Source of the DNA: Chromera velia
Taxonomy: Eukaryota; Sar; Chromeraceae
Length of the DNA stretch: 38,814 nucleotides
Reading direction: 5' to 3'
Assembly: GCA_018398765.1 (NCBI GenBank)
Contig: JAHBMJ010000914.1
Location: forward strand, 1 to 38,814
The notes under the pieces were generated by a model, which was given only the letters and a program-made list of their open reading frames with translations, ran no database searches and had not been told where the DNA came from. Positions within the stretch are counted from its first letter, which is position 1; every line of letters starts with the position of its first letter. Made by a program: the position numbers and the translations under genes. Below, in pieces: positions 19,365-31,206 of this stretch.

Positions 19365-21452
19365 ATGCAACCGACTCCAGGGTCCCAATTTGCCTCCGCA
19401 TACGCCCCCCCCTCCCCACCACGTCTGGCAGGGGCGGGGGCAAACGCTCCTGCCACCCGCATGTCAGGCTACGTGTCGGCGGCACCTGCTGCGGCCGTCT
19501 CTGCCGGTCAGCCTCTGCCTCCCTTCCATTTTCTGTTCCTTTCTTTGTGTCTTTGGAAGAAATGTCATTCTCGTGTGAGCTCCCCTGAATGCTTTGGTGA
19601 TCACTTTTCTAAGCGCCAGGTTCGCTCATGGATGATCGGACCATCCTATGATCCGATGTCTGTTTTGTCATGGATCGTGGTAGCATCCTTCAGAAGGTTC
19701 TTCTGTATCTTGCGTCTTCTCGTCGGGTTCTGGAAGGAGATACCCGCGTCGATGGGTCTTTCTTTATGGTTCAAAGCGCGTATTGCCTTTTGTCTGCCTG
19801 AAAAAGAGCTTCCTCTTCCGATGTCTCCCCATGTGCCTCTGCAGCGATGCCCGTCGGGTACTCTCAACCGTTCCAGCAGGCACCCGTGATGGGTCGGTGA
19901 GGGAGGGCATTCATTGATGGGTCTCTCCGTGGGTCTGTCTGAGTGAATGAATGAATGAATGAATGATTGCCTGCCTGGCGGGCTGGCTGGCGGGAATAGT
20001 CCATGCATGAGATCAGAGTGAAGAGAAGACACGGACCTCTTCAGTTCTCTGCAGATGAGTGTACAGATGTTTGGAATACGGTTGAGTGTATTAGAAAAGC
20101 CCGTCGTCTGCGTTCCTTTTTGTTCTGACAGGTTTTTGCGCTTGTTTCTATAATATCTTTTTCACAATCCACTTCTTTTTTCTCGTCCCTCATGAAATCC
20201 TCCCGTTTCTCCTCGTCTTTTTCTTCCTCTTTCTGTGTTCTCCTTCCTCTCGTTACCCCCTACCGCTCCTCTGCCATCCCACCGTGCAGCATCTGCGGCC
20301 CCCACGTACATCTCTCAACAGGCTGCCCCCCAGAACTTTTACGTCCAGCAGCAGCAGCAGCAGGTTCCTCAGAGCATGTTCCTCCAGGCGTCCGCCCCCC
20401 TTTCCTACCCCACACCCGCCCCTGCACCCACCATGACGATGCCCCCCCAAGCCTCCTACGTGATGAGTGAGCCCCCCGTCGTGGCCTCCCAGCAACCCGT
20501 CACCGTCTCCATCCAGGCACCGCCCAGACCCCCCGTGGGCGAGCAGGTCAGAGCGATAAGTGAAAATTGCAGCAGGACAATGTGAAGAGGAATAACGTTG
20601 AGAGTGAGGGAGAATTTTATCAGCCGAGACGTCAGATCGATCCCGAATGATTTGTTTGCAGTTAATTGTGGGTGGGTACGAGGGTGGGGCATTTGTCTGT
20701 CTGCCTACCTGCCTGCGTGTCTCCTGTGCATCAATGAAAAGCCAACACACGAGGGGAAAAGAAACACAGAAGAAACTCATAGAGCCTTTCTGTTTGTCTG
20801 CCTGCTCGTGGGCCTTCCCATAGATTGTTTTGGTTGTCCAACTTTGTGGTCCCTTGGTCCTTTCGGCTCCTAACCAAGGAAGGAAGAGCGAGCAAAGAAC
20901 CGCTGTTGAAACCTCACATCTCTCTTCCAACAGAAAAGATTTGCCTCCTATCGTCCCTCCTCCTCCCCCCCCCCGTTCCATGTGTTCGATCAGGTCGCGC
21001 CTCCTGTGGTGTCCCGCTCTGTCCCCTACGGTCCCTCCTACTCGATTCCCTACAGGCCTCGGTCGTCTGCAGACAAGAGAGGAACCGTCAAGTACTCAGG
21101 TAAGTACGTCGGGCAGCGGGCAGTCGATCGGTCGCTCGGTTACTCATTTGATGTTATCGGAAGGGGCGTCAAAGGTCCGTGGATTTTGTGAAGCAGTGTG
21201 AAAACAATTACACGCGTGCCTAGGCGCCTGCAGTCTTGCCCAAAAAAGAGAAGAGGGGAGGAGAGCCAGAGGCTCCCAGTAGGATCGACGTCTGTGTTTC
21301 CGCCCCCAATCGCTGCCCTGCCTGGCGGTGTGCCAGTTTGAATTCTCATGTCCCCGTTGTTTCTAATCCCCATTTCTCCTCCTCTGTCTTTGGTTTCAGG
21401 TTTTCTGCCGCTCCACGACGCCCGCGAGGAGGACGGATGTCGGGTGGGGTGA
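19365..21452 (+). CDS. Pro/Gln-rich protein of unknown function (5 exons)
   Basis: Exons: 19365-19506, 19845-19892, 20290-20546, 20994-21099, 21400-21452; all junctions are GT-AG and phase-compatible, giving about 201 residues. The protein starts MQPTPGSQFASAY and is rich in Pro, Ala, Gln and Ser, with a six-Gln run in exon 3 and a pattern of spaced aromatic residues (NFYV, PYGPSYSIPYRP). Only the end (SSADKRGTVKYS, then a short Asp/Glu/Arg tail) is less repetitive. There is no transmembrane segment, signal peptide or catalytic motif. Low complexity suggests a disordered scaffold, RNA-binding-like or cytoskeletal protein, but I do not recognise it. It is divergent to the kinase. The start ATG is the first one in frame with the coding-like stretch; the last exon is the least certain. 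Confidence 0.6.
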
Positions 21453-23642
21453 CTGAAGGAATCTATGACAGGGGGTGCAGGAAAAGGTGAAGGAGGGAGG
21501 GAGACAGGGAGGAAGGGAAGGATCTCTTCTTCGTCCTTTCCTGAGGTGTGTTGTCTGTGGTTCATTTGCCTTTGTTTGAAAGACCGGAGGGATGGGGGGA
21601 AAGGTAGAAGGGACCACTCAGGATACCACAGAGAAAAAAACAAAAGAAGAGGTGTCTGCTCTGGAGTCTGGAGAGTCGTCTTTGTTCCTTGCATGCTGGC
21701 ACTTTCTTCCTTCCGTTCCTATATTCGTCCTTTCAGGCAAAAGAAAAACATGCAGAGGTGAGGCATGCACACAGAATGACGGAGAGAAAGTCGGCAGACC
21801 TTGCAAAGGAGGGAATTGAGACAGTGGCACGGCCTACCACCTACATGGAAATGGATTGAAAAAAAATGATGGTGAGACCCGGAGAAAAAAGAATGGGAAG
21901 CTTGAACGGGATATCAAAACAAGGTGGGAGGAAGAATGGATAAGAAGATTCTGTGCATGCAGAAAGGTTGACAGACCAATCACTCACGCCTTCGCACAGA
22001 AGAAAACATAAGCAGCCATCAAGATTGGTAGGCCTTGCCTGTCCTTCACCCGTGCTTTGCTGACATTCTCTTTTCTGTTCTCTGAACCCTGCAAACTGAT
22101 CACAACAGTAACTCGAACGGTTCCGTGTTTCCATATCGTAGACAAAGGAATGAAGAAACCTCTTTCTAGAATCTAGACGTACCTCTTTATGATGTGATCA
22201 GTCAGGTACGTTTCATTTTGTCTTTTGAACTTGTTATTCTTTCTTTTATAACATTTTGTTCTATATATTGTGCACTGGTGTTCACAATTAATTGTGCAAA
22301 ACAGTTATGAATATCCAGTGAATATTCATTTCACTGATAGGTCTGGTATTATTACTAGCTATAGAATCGTAACTAGATTTGCTAGTAGATCTGGTAAACA
22401 AACAATTAATTTTTTAGCTATAAGAACATTGTTTACTTGTAATGCCCCTGCTTGCTTTCTTGTAGATGAGCTTACTTTCATTTTTCTCGAATGTTTTCTT
22501 GTTTGTTGGCCATTTCGTTTTCTCAGACAAATTTTCTCTAATATCGTTGCGCTCGCTCAAAGAGTCCTCGTTTGATCTCGTTGTGGAATGATAGATCTTT
22601 CTTTCATCTTTCTTTCTTTTTACTATTCTTGGATGATTACTTTTTTCTTCTTCTTACACTCCGTTCTCATATTATCTTTTTATGTTTTTTCCTGCTTATT
22701 CCATTAGATGCTCAATCTCCTGCTGGAAGTGAAAGAAAAAAGATAGCAGCCTGAGCAAAGAGGAAGGGGGGTCACGCATGTCTGTACTTATACCTTATAC
22801 CGTACTTCTTGACCGGTCAGCATATGCGTATTTACGTTGGTTTACCTTATTACATATGCGGTCCCTCAGCACCGCTATACATTGGGTCAGATCCTCGGCT
22901 TCTTGCGGATAATGCGCGTATATGATGGACAGCCCGAATACATATATTGCCGATTCACTGTTTTCAGCGCGTCCCCATCCGGATCGCATGAAATTTGAAT
23001 TATTTATATGCACTCTTTCTACTCTACTAATTAACTCATCCTAAAGAGAGAGTATGTTGTTATCCGATTCTTCTTGGAGATAGTCTTTTCGGTAGAGTCA
23101 TCTACAGGTCTCCTAGCGAACAATCAGTGCATAGCAGAACAAAGTTATCTCGGCTGTTGGAAGAGATCAAAAATATAAGGACATTCTAACTGACCAGAGC
23201 TTTATCGGTACATACGCTAGGTATGTGCGCCAATAGTTCAATCGCGGCTAATCATAGCTTTTATCAATCTAGAGTATGTTCAAGTTGTAAGATCAAATAA
23301 CTTGGAATATAAAGAAAATTTAATAGTATGATAACACTCTGCATGTACAGCATAATCAAGCATAATTGATCAAGACTCCGGACCTAGATAGGCGGCTAGC
23401 TCCAGACAATGATTAAATAAAAAATGAACAAAAAAAAATCATGCGAGATAACACTCTATATGCATTAATTAAAATTTTATTTTAAAAAAGAATTTCATGG
23501 TCAAATGATTATCTAAATTTGATTTAATCATTCATTTAAATAAATCAAATTTTGAATCAATCATGATTTTATTAAAAACTAGTAGATTTGATTTTGATAT
23601 TTTAAAAACTTTTTACATCATCATCATCATCACACAGTAAAG
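21453..23642. other. Intergenic, no gene seen; becomes AT-rich after ~22150
   Basis: To about 22150 the composition resembles the rest of the window; beyond it the sequence is AT-rich. Frames at 22270-22575 (plus) and 22795-23013 (minus) are open but match no family I know and have no splice partners. Confidence 0.5.
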
Positions 23643-23708
23643 TCTAAAGTTAGTGACCATGTTTGATTTGATTATATTTAATTTGATTTGATTTGATTTG
23701 AGCTTCAA

Positions 23709-23731
23709 CCTCAAATATTTAATATTTGAGG
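23709..23731. repeat. Perfect 11-bp palindrome
   Basis: CCTCAAATATT and its exact reverse complement are separated by a single T. It lies within the left end of the candidate inverted-repeat element. Confidence 0.8.
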
Positions 23732-23816
23732 TAAGATTTAAGGTTAACCTCTTCTAGAACCTCTTCGAATTCCTCACTGAGTCACTGACTTACTGTCACT
23801 CTGATCATTTTTCTCA

Positions 23817-23977
23817 TGATAATAGTTATCAGAACATTTCTGATATGTATTTCAAAAATTTAAAAAAATATATATAAAATTATAACTTATCAGTTTATGA
23901 TAATAGTTATCAGAACATTTCTGATGTGTGTTTCAAAAATTTAAAAAAATACATATAAAATTATAACTTATCAGTTC
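23817..23977. repeat. 81-bp tandem duplication
   Basis: Two head-to-tail copies (23817-23897 and 23898-about 23977) begin TGATAATAGTTATCAG and end CTTATCAGTT. They differ at only a few positions (for example TATGTAT against TGTGTGT). Confidence 0.9.
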
Positions 23978-25078
23978 CGTAAAAAAAATGTGCCTGTATG
24001 GCAGTGTATATACACTAGTCACTGAGACTCACTCTAGTACTAATAGAGATTAAGAATCTAAAATTGATAGATTTGAAATTGCATATGACTTTTTGTTAAT
24101 ACGATAAAGTTAGAGCACGTACCAAAATTGAGGTGACAATCACTCAGCTTTATGGCACTTCCTTTTCCTCTTCTTATGATCACTTTCTTCAATGTGAATC
24201 GAATCGATCGGTAGTAGGAGCTGCTGAAAGCTTTTTCTCCGGCTTTTTGGCTTTCCAAGAGTGGGTGCTCCTGGGCTTCTATTCGGTTGTGGAGAGATGA
24301 CAACGGGGTGAGACGGAGAACCGCACACACATTTGCTATTGCTGTTGGTGTTGGAACCATCCTGTTTCTGGGCAGCTAAGCATCCAGAGTTGGTAAGTTT
24401 GGCTACCCTCTGCACATGTTTATCAGACGTGATCGTCAAGCCATACTGATTAATGAGGTGGGTTTAAAAAGAACTGGTTGCCGCTGCTGCATACTCACAG
24501 CCACAAATAGTTTCTCCTTCCCCCTCGGCTCCTTGTATTTTCACCTGACACTGAATCACATTTGCCTCCTTTTGCACGGACTATATTTTTTTTGCATACC
24601 CGGCTCTAAAAACAAATGCCTCTTTCTTCCCGTTCGACCCTGTCGGATTGTGTGACATGTCTTTATGGGGTGTAAAATGTTTGCAGACGCTCAAAAAGGG
24701 GGCCGTAAAAGATGTTCCAGCACCAGAAAAGTCAACACAGCTGTTCGGGAAAACGTTTAGCTGATCGGTTTACCACTGCATGAAGTAAAAGGGGGTGAAA
24801 CATCAATTTCAGTGCAGCTCAAAACGTTTTTTTTTCTTAGAGCAAACCATCAAGATTTAAGTTTTTTCATTTGAATCAGCATGCGTGACGAATCAGTACT
24901 TACAAAAGTTTTAATTTTCGGGACCTTCATATTTGAGGTTGAAAGTCATATTGATCAAATATTTGATCGTATTTGATAGGTCTTTAAATACTAGGTCCTC
25001 CCTGACTGGATATTTGATTTGAGCTTAAGCCCTACCTTAAATTAAATTAAATCAAATCAAACATGGTCACTATCTAAA

Positions 25079-26865
25079 ATAAAGTAGTACATTTATTTTT
25101 TTTCTAATCTAGCTGCTGTTTAACCCATTGTCAAAGTTTATTAATTGTTATTTATTATTTTCAGTTTTTCTAGCAGTTTTTAAACCTTGATTATGATCTT
25201 CTCTATTTTTTTTTTTCTACATATTCAATTAAAATTGAGACAGTTAAATCTAGCAAAAGAGCCACCACTTAGTACCACTTGGGTAGACTTGTCTTCTACT
25301 ACTAGTATATAGCTCGCTCTTAGACTAGTGTTCGCGATAATTGGCGATAGATAGCGATAGACGGTCACCTCAGTTATTTGCCTGCACCTTCATTGTAATA
25401 TCCACCCACCTACGGGCTTAGCAACGGGCTCCTGAGGCACTCACCCAACTGCCAGTAGTTAGGTGTATCACGTTACTTTCTATCATGTATATACAACAGA
25501 GTGGACTCCAAAGTAGGACTTAGTGGAATTCAAAGTGACTTTTAAATTTACTATATTCTAGCTTCATTATAAAGTAAAACTAGGTTACTTAAAGCAATCT
25601 AAAGTTTTTTAGAGTATTTAAAATCGCTACTTCTATGCGAATCTACTCAAATGTGCTCAAAAGACTGGTTGATTAGCTAAGGTGCATCATAGGAAAAATT
25701 ACGATCACTGTGGCATGTGGAAGTTAGTGAATATTACCTGCAAAGAAATATACAGGCACAACACTAATGGATATGCTCAACAGCAACGTTTAGCACCGCT
25801 AATCAAATACAAAGAATTGCTTCTTCTGTAAGGGAAACAGTGCAGGAAGGAGGGCTTCACAGCTAGGCTGGTCAGACCGGACAGGAGGCGGTCGGCAGGG
25901 GTCGGAGAGGATTCCGAAGAACAGAGCATAGAGACAACATAATTTTATTCACAAAGAACTCACACTACACGGCGTAAAAGCTTGCAAATTGTTCTACGTG
26001 TGTCAATGAGAAACTGTGAAAAAGAAGGACAGGTCTGCAGGTAGATCCAGATGTTCAGAGAGAGACCAGTACGGAGTGCCACAAATGAGAAAGAATGAGC
26101 GAGAAAGGAGCACTTGCGTCAGGACAGTATGGACTGCTTTGAAAGACTGACACATACAGAGCAAGTGGAAGACATTCAAATGCATGAAAGCTGAGCGATT
26201 AGTCTAGGTGGAAAAATGTCTGGCACGACTGAGGGCTGTGCAAAGCTTTAGAAGACGCGGTCAAAAAATGGAGGCTCTAGCAGACTCTCCGTCGACCCTC
26301 TCTTACTGACCTCCCTTGTGCGTTTCTGTCAAGCTCCTAGCAGAACAAAGAAGCTGGATGCTAAACAAATCATCATACGAAGCCAGAGAGCAAGCCGCGC
26401 TTCCTTAACTGACCTGCAGGTGTTCCCAAGTCTCCGTCCACCAACACCTGCAAACACGGAGGGACGGGCATTTACGCTTTGTACAGTTAAGGAAGCACCT
26501 CTGTTCAGCTTATTCTGCACGCACAAGGTTCCAAGGATAAAACCAAGAGCCTAAGAAGCAGCGGGTCCGGATAGGCTGACCTGGGGGTTGACCCTGGGGC
26601 TCCCAAGACTGTGACCTGCAAGGAAAGAGTAAGCGATGAGGGCAACAGTACTTTAATACTTAGATAAGGCCAGCAGCCCTTCCCCACTTGAACAAGAGGA
26701 GAAGTAGCAAGCAGACATTGGAAATAAGACTAAGATGGCTGGTGTCCACTGGACCCACCTCCAAGCTCCACTTCGTACCGACCGAAGATATCCCAGAAAT
26801 TGTTGTTGCAGCCATCTCCTCCAGAGCCCCGAAAGTACACTCCCGAAAAAAAAGTCAAAACCGAG
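25079..26865. other. Intergenic, no gene seen
   Basis: AT-rich until about 25800, then mixed. Frames are short and unrelated to known families. The minus-strand frames at 24058-24439 just upstream and at 26003-26687 show no conserved motif or supporting splice structure. Confidence 0.5.
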
Positions 26866-26922
26866 AAAGCGCTCTATCAGATATCTTCTAAGACCATCAG
26901 AAGACATCTGACAGAGCGCTTT
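26866..26922. repeat. 24-bp imperfect inverted repeat
   Basis: Arms at 26866-26889 and 26899-26922 pair with two mismatches around a 9-base loop. Each arm starts or ends with AAAGCGCTCT or its complement. Because of the palindrome, both strands translate to similar peptides here, which is not evidence of coding. Confidence 0.85.
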
Positions 26923-26961
26923 TTGTGGCAACATTTTTGTGGGAAAAGTCCGTTTGCTCAG

Positions 26962-26989
26962 AGGTTCAGAACTCCGCAGTTTTGAACCT
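26962..26989. repeat. 12-bp hairpin, copy 1
   Basis: AGGTTCAGAACT, loop CCGC, AGTTTTGAACCT. The stem has one mismatch. It is closely related to the hairpin at 27173-27200. Confidence 0.8.
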
Positions 26990-27172
26990 GTGGACCTTCA
27001 AGACGGACAAGAGACTTCAGACCCCATTATTGGCCGACAGAGGCAAAGTCGGCTGCGTGCGTCGAAGGGGCAGGGTGCTACCACCCCCTTTGGCCCCGTG
27101 GCGGCGCCTCTCGGACCCACGATAAGCCCATGTCTGGACCTGGCGGCGGAGGGGTTTGACCCCCCTTGCCCA

Positions 27173-27200
27173 AGGTTTAGAAGTGCGGACTTCTGAACCT
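27173..27200. repeat. 12-bp hairpin, copy 2
   Basis: AGGTTTAGAAGT, loop GCGG, ACTTCTGAACCT. The stem has one mismatch. The stem ends match copy 1 and the loop is the reverse complement of the copy 1 loop. Confidence 0.8.
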
Positions 27201-27998
27201 CGGGGGGGGGGGGTGTCCGACCCATCTCGAGGTCCGTGACCCAAAACAGTCAAGAAACGTGTTATCGTTTCTTACCGTTTGCTTCGGTGGTCTATATTCG
27301 TCTATATAATGATCGAGGGTTTGTGATATTAGGGTTTCCCCACGAGGGGGGGGTAAGAGGAGCGTCACGACAGAAGGGATGGTTATATTAAAAGCCTACC
27401 TGCTAAGCGGTCACTTCTGGTGATCATGGGGGTGTGGAGGCAAGAGGAGCGTCGTATATACCACTGAGCCGATCCTCTCTGCCAAGACTTGCTTCTGCGC
27501 GGAAGGCGCGCGATCTGGCTTGTATGCACATTTCAATTTTTATCGATCATGCAGTTAATTTTCCATGATTTCCCCGTGATGGTTTGCTCCGTGCGAGTTA
27601 CCCGCAAAGTGTAACTTACCCATGGATCAACTGCTTGAGGGGCACATTTTTAATTCAGTTAAATTCAGTCTGAATTCGATTTCTGTCTTTCCCAATCCGG
27701 GCCGGTCCAGTCCAACTGCATTCATGCATGCATGCGCTAGCTCACGCTCTTACTCGCGTGCAGGCCGGAGTGATCATGCATATCTCGATCTCTGATCGAT
27801 CGAAGGAACGTGCAGCTGTGATGGACACTCATCTATAGTTGACCTGCACACGTCGAAATAGAAGCGGTATTTTCGTCACTAGCAGTGAAACGCCTGTTTT
27901 GTGAGGAACGGATTGAGTGCGGCCTCTGCGGTGAAAAAGACGGAAGGAAGGAGGTAGCTCGAGAGTCGCGATCTGAAGAGAGAGCGGAATCGCCGAAG
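27201..27998. other. Intergenic and presumed promoter of the Nup98-motif gene
   Basis: It contains a G-run at 27204-27213 and overlapping TGCATGC palindromes at 27725-27735. No gene is visible before the ATG at 27999. Confidence 0.45.
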
Positions 27999-29797
27999 AT
28001 GTCGGGCAGCCAGCTGAGGGAAATCCTGGAGGCTCAGAAGGCGAAAGCCAACCAACACGTTCTCGAGTGAGTCAATGCATGCAGTATATACACACAAGCG
28101 GGCGCAGATCTCAGTAAAGTCTGCATGCATGCAGATCGCGGTCAGAGTCTGACACTTTCCACATGCAGACCCATGCAATCAACCGGGCTGAATCGACGCA
28201 CATGCCTGGATATCTTCCGCCCAGTCTTCTCTTCTCTTTTCTTCATTTGCTTTTGGTTGGCGTAAGTCCAGACAATTGTATATATGGATGAATGGATGAA
28301 TGGATGGATGAATGAATGAATGACACACGTTGGCGACAACTTCGCTGTCCCAGGTGCAGAAAAGAAGGCACAAAAATACTTTCTTACAGGCAGAAATGTG
28401 CAAACACGCCTGCCTGACCAGCTCACAATGCAGACTGGCCGTTTTCTCATATTCATGGTTGAGAGTCTGGCGGGCAGAGCGTGAACGCATGTGAACAGAC
28501 AGAAGCAGGAGCGACCAGGTGTATACATACAAAAGTTCCGAAGAAGCACGAGTGAAAACTTTTCAGAGAGGCTCCCAAAAGTTTGTCAGGGAAGCAGTAG
28601 CTGCACATTGCGGTAATGTGTTTCAAACAGACCGGCATAAAGTCACAAATTGACCGAGAACTTTATCTGGTTGTCGGTCAAATCACTACTAGGTGCTTCA
28701 TTGATCCTCGCACACTGCGGGCCCTGTCCCTGTATTCCCTTATTTTGTTTGATCGTTCTGTGTCTGTTTGAATTCAATTCCATCCCATGCAGGTCTCCTG
28801 GAGGTGCCGATTCGAAACCACAGGAGACAGAAGGGAAGAACTCAGAAGGCCGCGGTGCTTTTGGATTTAAGCCCTCTCGCCTGTTGGCAAGCACCACACC
28901 CACGTCTGCACCCCCTGCGGACGGCGCGTCCCCGAGCCCGGCCCCCGCATCGCCGTGTCCGGGTGCAGCACCGGAAGAAGTACACGAACCGCAAGCGGAG
29001 GAACAAACGCGGCCAGAGGAGCAGGGGGGGAATGCTCAAGAGGCTCAAGAGGCTCAAGAGGCACAAGAGGGGGTAGCAAATTACGGTGAAGACTGGTATT
29101 ACTCTGAGGAGTATAAGGTGTGGTATTATTGGGACTATGGAACGGAGCAATGGGTGTTGTACGATGAAGGGGTAGAGGAGGGGGGGCAGGAGCCGAGGAG
29201 GAACAGGGTGCCGGGGCAGGAGCCGAGGAGGAACAGGGTGCCGGGGCAGGAGCCGAGGAGGAACAGGGTGCCGGGGCAGCAGCCGAGGAGGAACAGGGTG
29301 CCGTCTCATCGGGAGAGACAAAAGGAGAGCACCGAGTTGCCTTCACCACCGCTGCACAAACAGAAACAGAAACAGAGCGCTGGTTCTCAAAAGACAAAGA
29401 GGGAGACGGTCAGTTGGTCAGGAGAACTTTGCCATGTGCTGCAGAGAAAGAGAACTAGGAATGTTGTCCGATCTATCTGTCTGTTCCCTTTCCTCGTACT
29501 ATCTCGGGTTTTGTCTTTTTTCTCTGTATCTGACTTTCACTCTGAACTTGCTCCTTCTGAGCGCCTGTCGGCAAATCAAAACACAAGCAATCGCGCAACG
29601 AAGGAAGGAAGAGGGGAAAAGAAGTGAAAGAGGAAGGACGCAATAATGGAAGATCGACCAAATCTTCCCACTTCCGTTTCTTGGCTCTGACTTTTACTTG
29701 CAATCAATTTCTTCTGTGTGGTATGTTTCTGGGCGCGTCTTTGCCTCCGGTGAGCTCTCTGCGTCTGCTCATCTGTGGGTCCGTCGATCCCCTCATG

Positions 29798-29830
<33 letters not shown>

Positions 29831-30458
29831 CGCGCGCGTTCAGAAACAAAGAAGAGCACAGCTGCTTTCGGAAGTGCCCAAAGAAATCTGCAGAACGACA
29901 ATGCAGCCGGAAGCGAACAGGTGGGGACAGACCCTCAAGGAAGCATGGTGACCGGAACTGCGGTGGAGTTCAGGGCTACACCCGTGGAAATCAGAGTGAA
30001 AAAGGTCATCGAAGTAACCGAAGGAGGCCGACTGATGAGTCTTTCGGGGATGGAGGAATCCAGAACAAGGTCAGGCAGACAAGGAGTGTGTATGAGCAGG
30101 TTACTACTGTGGATGTGTGCAGAGATGAAAGAAGTATTCACTCTATATAGCTGTGATCTGCGAGCAGCCAGAGACTAGCGCTCGAGTGTGGACTTTTTTC
30201 ACGGTTTCTTCTCAATCTCAAGGGGTCTCTGACGGTCTATTGATTGCTGCGTGGATGTGTTAATTGGCAAAGGCGCACATCACAAGCGAAGACCCCAAGA
30301 CAAACAAAGACAGCAGTTTGCTTGTGACCGCTGAGAGACCGGAAAAGAGGATTAAATGCATTCTCCGTGTTTGCCTGTTGTGCATCCCCGTGAAGCCACT
30401 AGGTCCGCCCCTCCATCTCTGTCTGCCTGTCTGTCTGTTTGTCTCTCTCTCTCTTGTG

Positions 30459-30506
<48 letters not shown>

Positions 30507-30622
30507 CTATCTGCCTGTCTGTCTGTTTGTCTGTCTGTCTGTTTGTCTTTCTCTCTGTTTGTCTCTCTCTCTCTCTCTCTCCCTCCCTTCTCTCTCTCTC
30601 TTGTGCTCTCTCTCTCTCTCTC

Positions 30623-30715
<93 letters not shown>

Positions 30716-31141
30716 TGTATGTGTGTGTGTGTGTTTGTGTGTGTATCTGCCTGTCTGCCTGTCTGTCTGTTTGTCTGTCTGTTTGTTTGTCTGTCTGCGT
30801 GCCTGTCTGTGTGCCTGTCTGTGTGCCTGTCTCTCTCTGTGTGTGTGTGTCTGTCTGTCTCTTGTCTTCAGTGGAAGCACAGAGGGTAAGCGTGCGAATC
30901 CAGTGATCACGTGAAAGTCGGGAGGTGGAGAGGCAAGGAGCGCTTAGGCTTAACTCTCACCTTTCGGGCCCCCCGCCCACTTTGTCTGAGTTGTCGTGAT
31001 GTTCTTTTGTCTTTATTGCTTTCTTACTTATTGTCTGATGGGTTCATGAAGAAACGAAGGGAGAAGAAAAAACATATAGTCTGTCTGTGTGCCTGTCTGT
31101 GTGTTTGTCTGCCTGTCTGAAAACACGATATAGTCTGTCTG

Positions 31142-31206
<65 letters not shown>

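Larger units (their letters stand above)
23643..25078. mobile_element. Candidate AT-rich terminal-inverted-repeat element
   Basis: A 34-base segment at 23651-23684 (TAGTGACCATGTTTGATT…) recurs inverted at 25039-25072 with two mismatches. A second inverted pair lies just inside: the CTTCAACCTCAAATAT type at about 23703 against ATATTTGAGGTTGAA near 24930. TCTAAA occurs directly outside both ends (23643-23648 and 25073-25078), as a target duplication would. No transposase is visible in the 1.4 kb between, so it would be non-autonomous or decayed. The alternative is chance similarity within AT-rich, ATTTG-repeating DNA. Confidence 0.5.

Noticed and set aside
18966-19889. Plus-strand frame of 307 residues
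   Set aside because: It uses a different frame from the conserved splice-consistent exons 19365-19506 and 19845-19892 and crosses their donor and acceptor sites.
26653-26934. Minus-strand 93-residue frame similar to a plus-strand frame in the same place
   Set aside because: The similarity arises from the inverted repeat at 26866-26922 being read on both strands.
30260-30914. Two 216-residue frames on opposite strands
   Set aside because: Both are microsatellite translations in an intron of the Nup98-motif gene.
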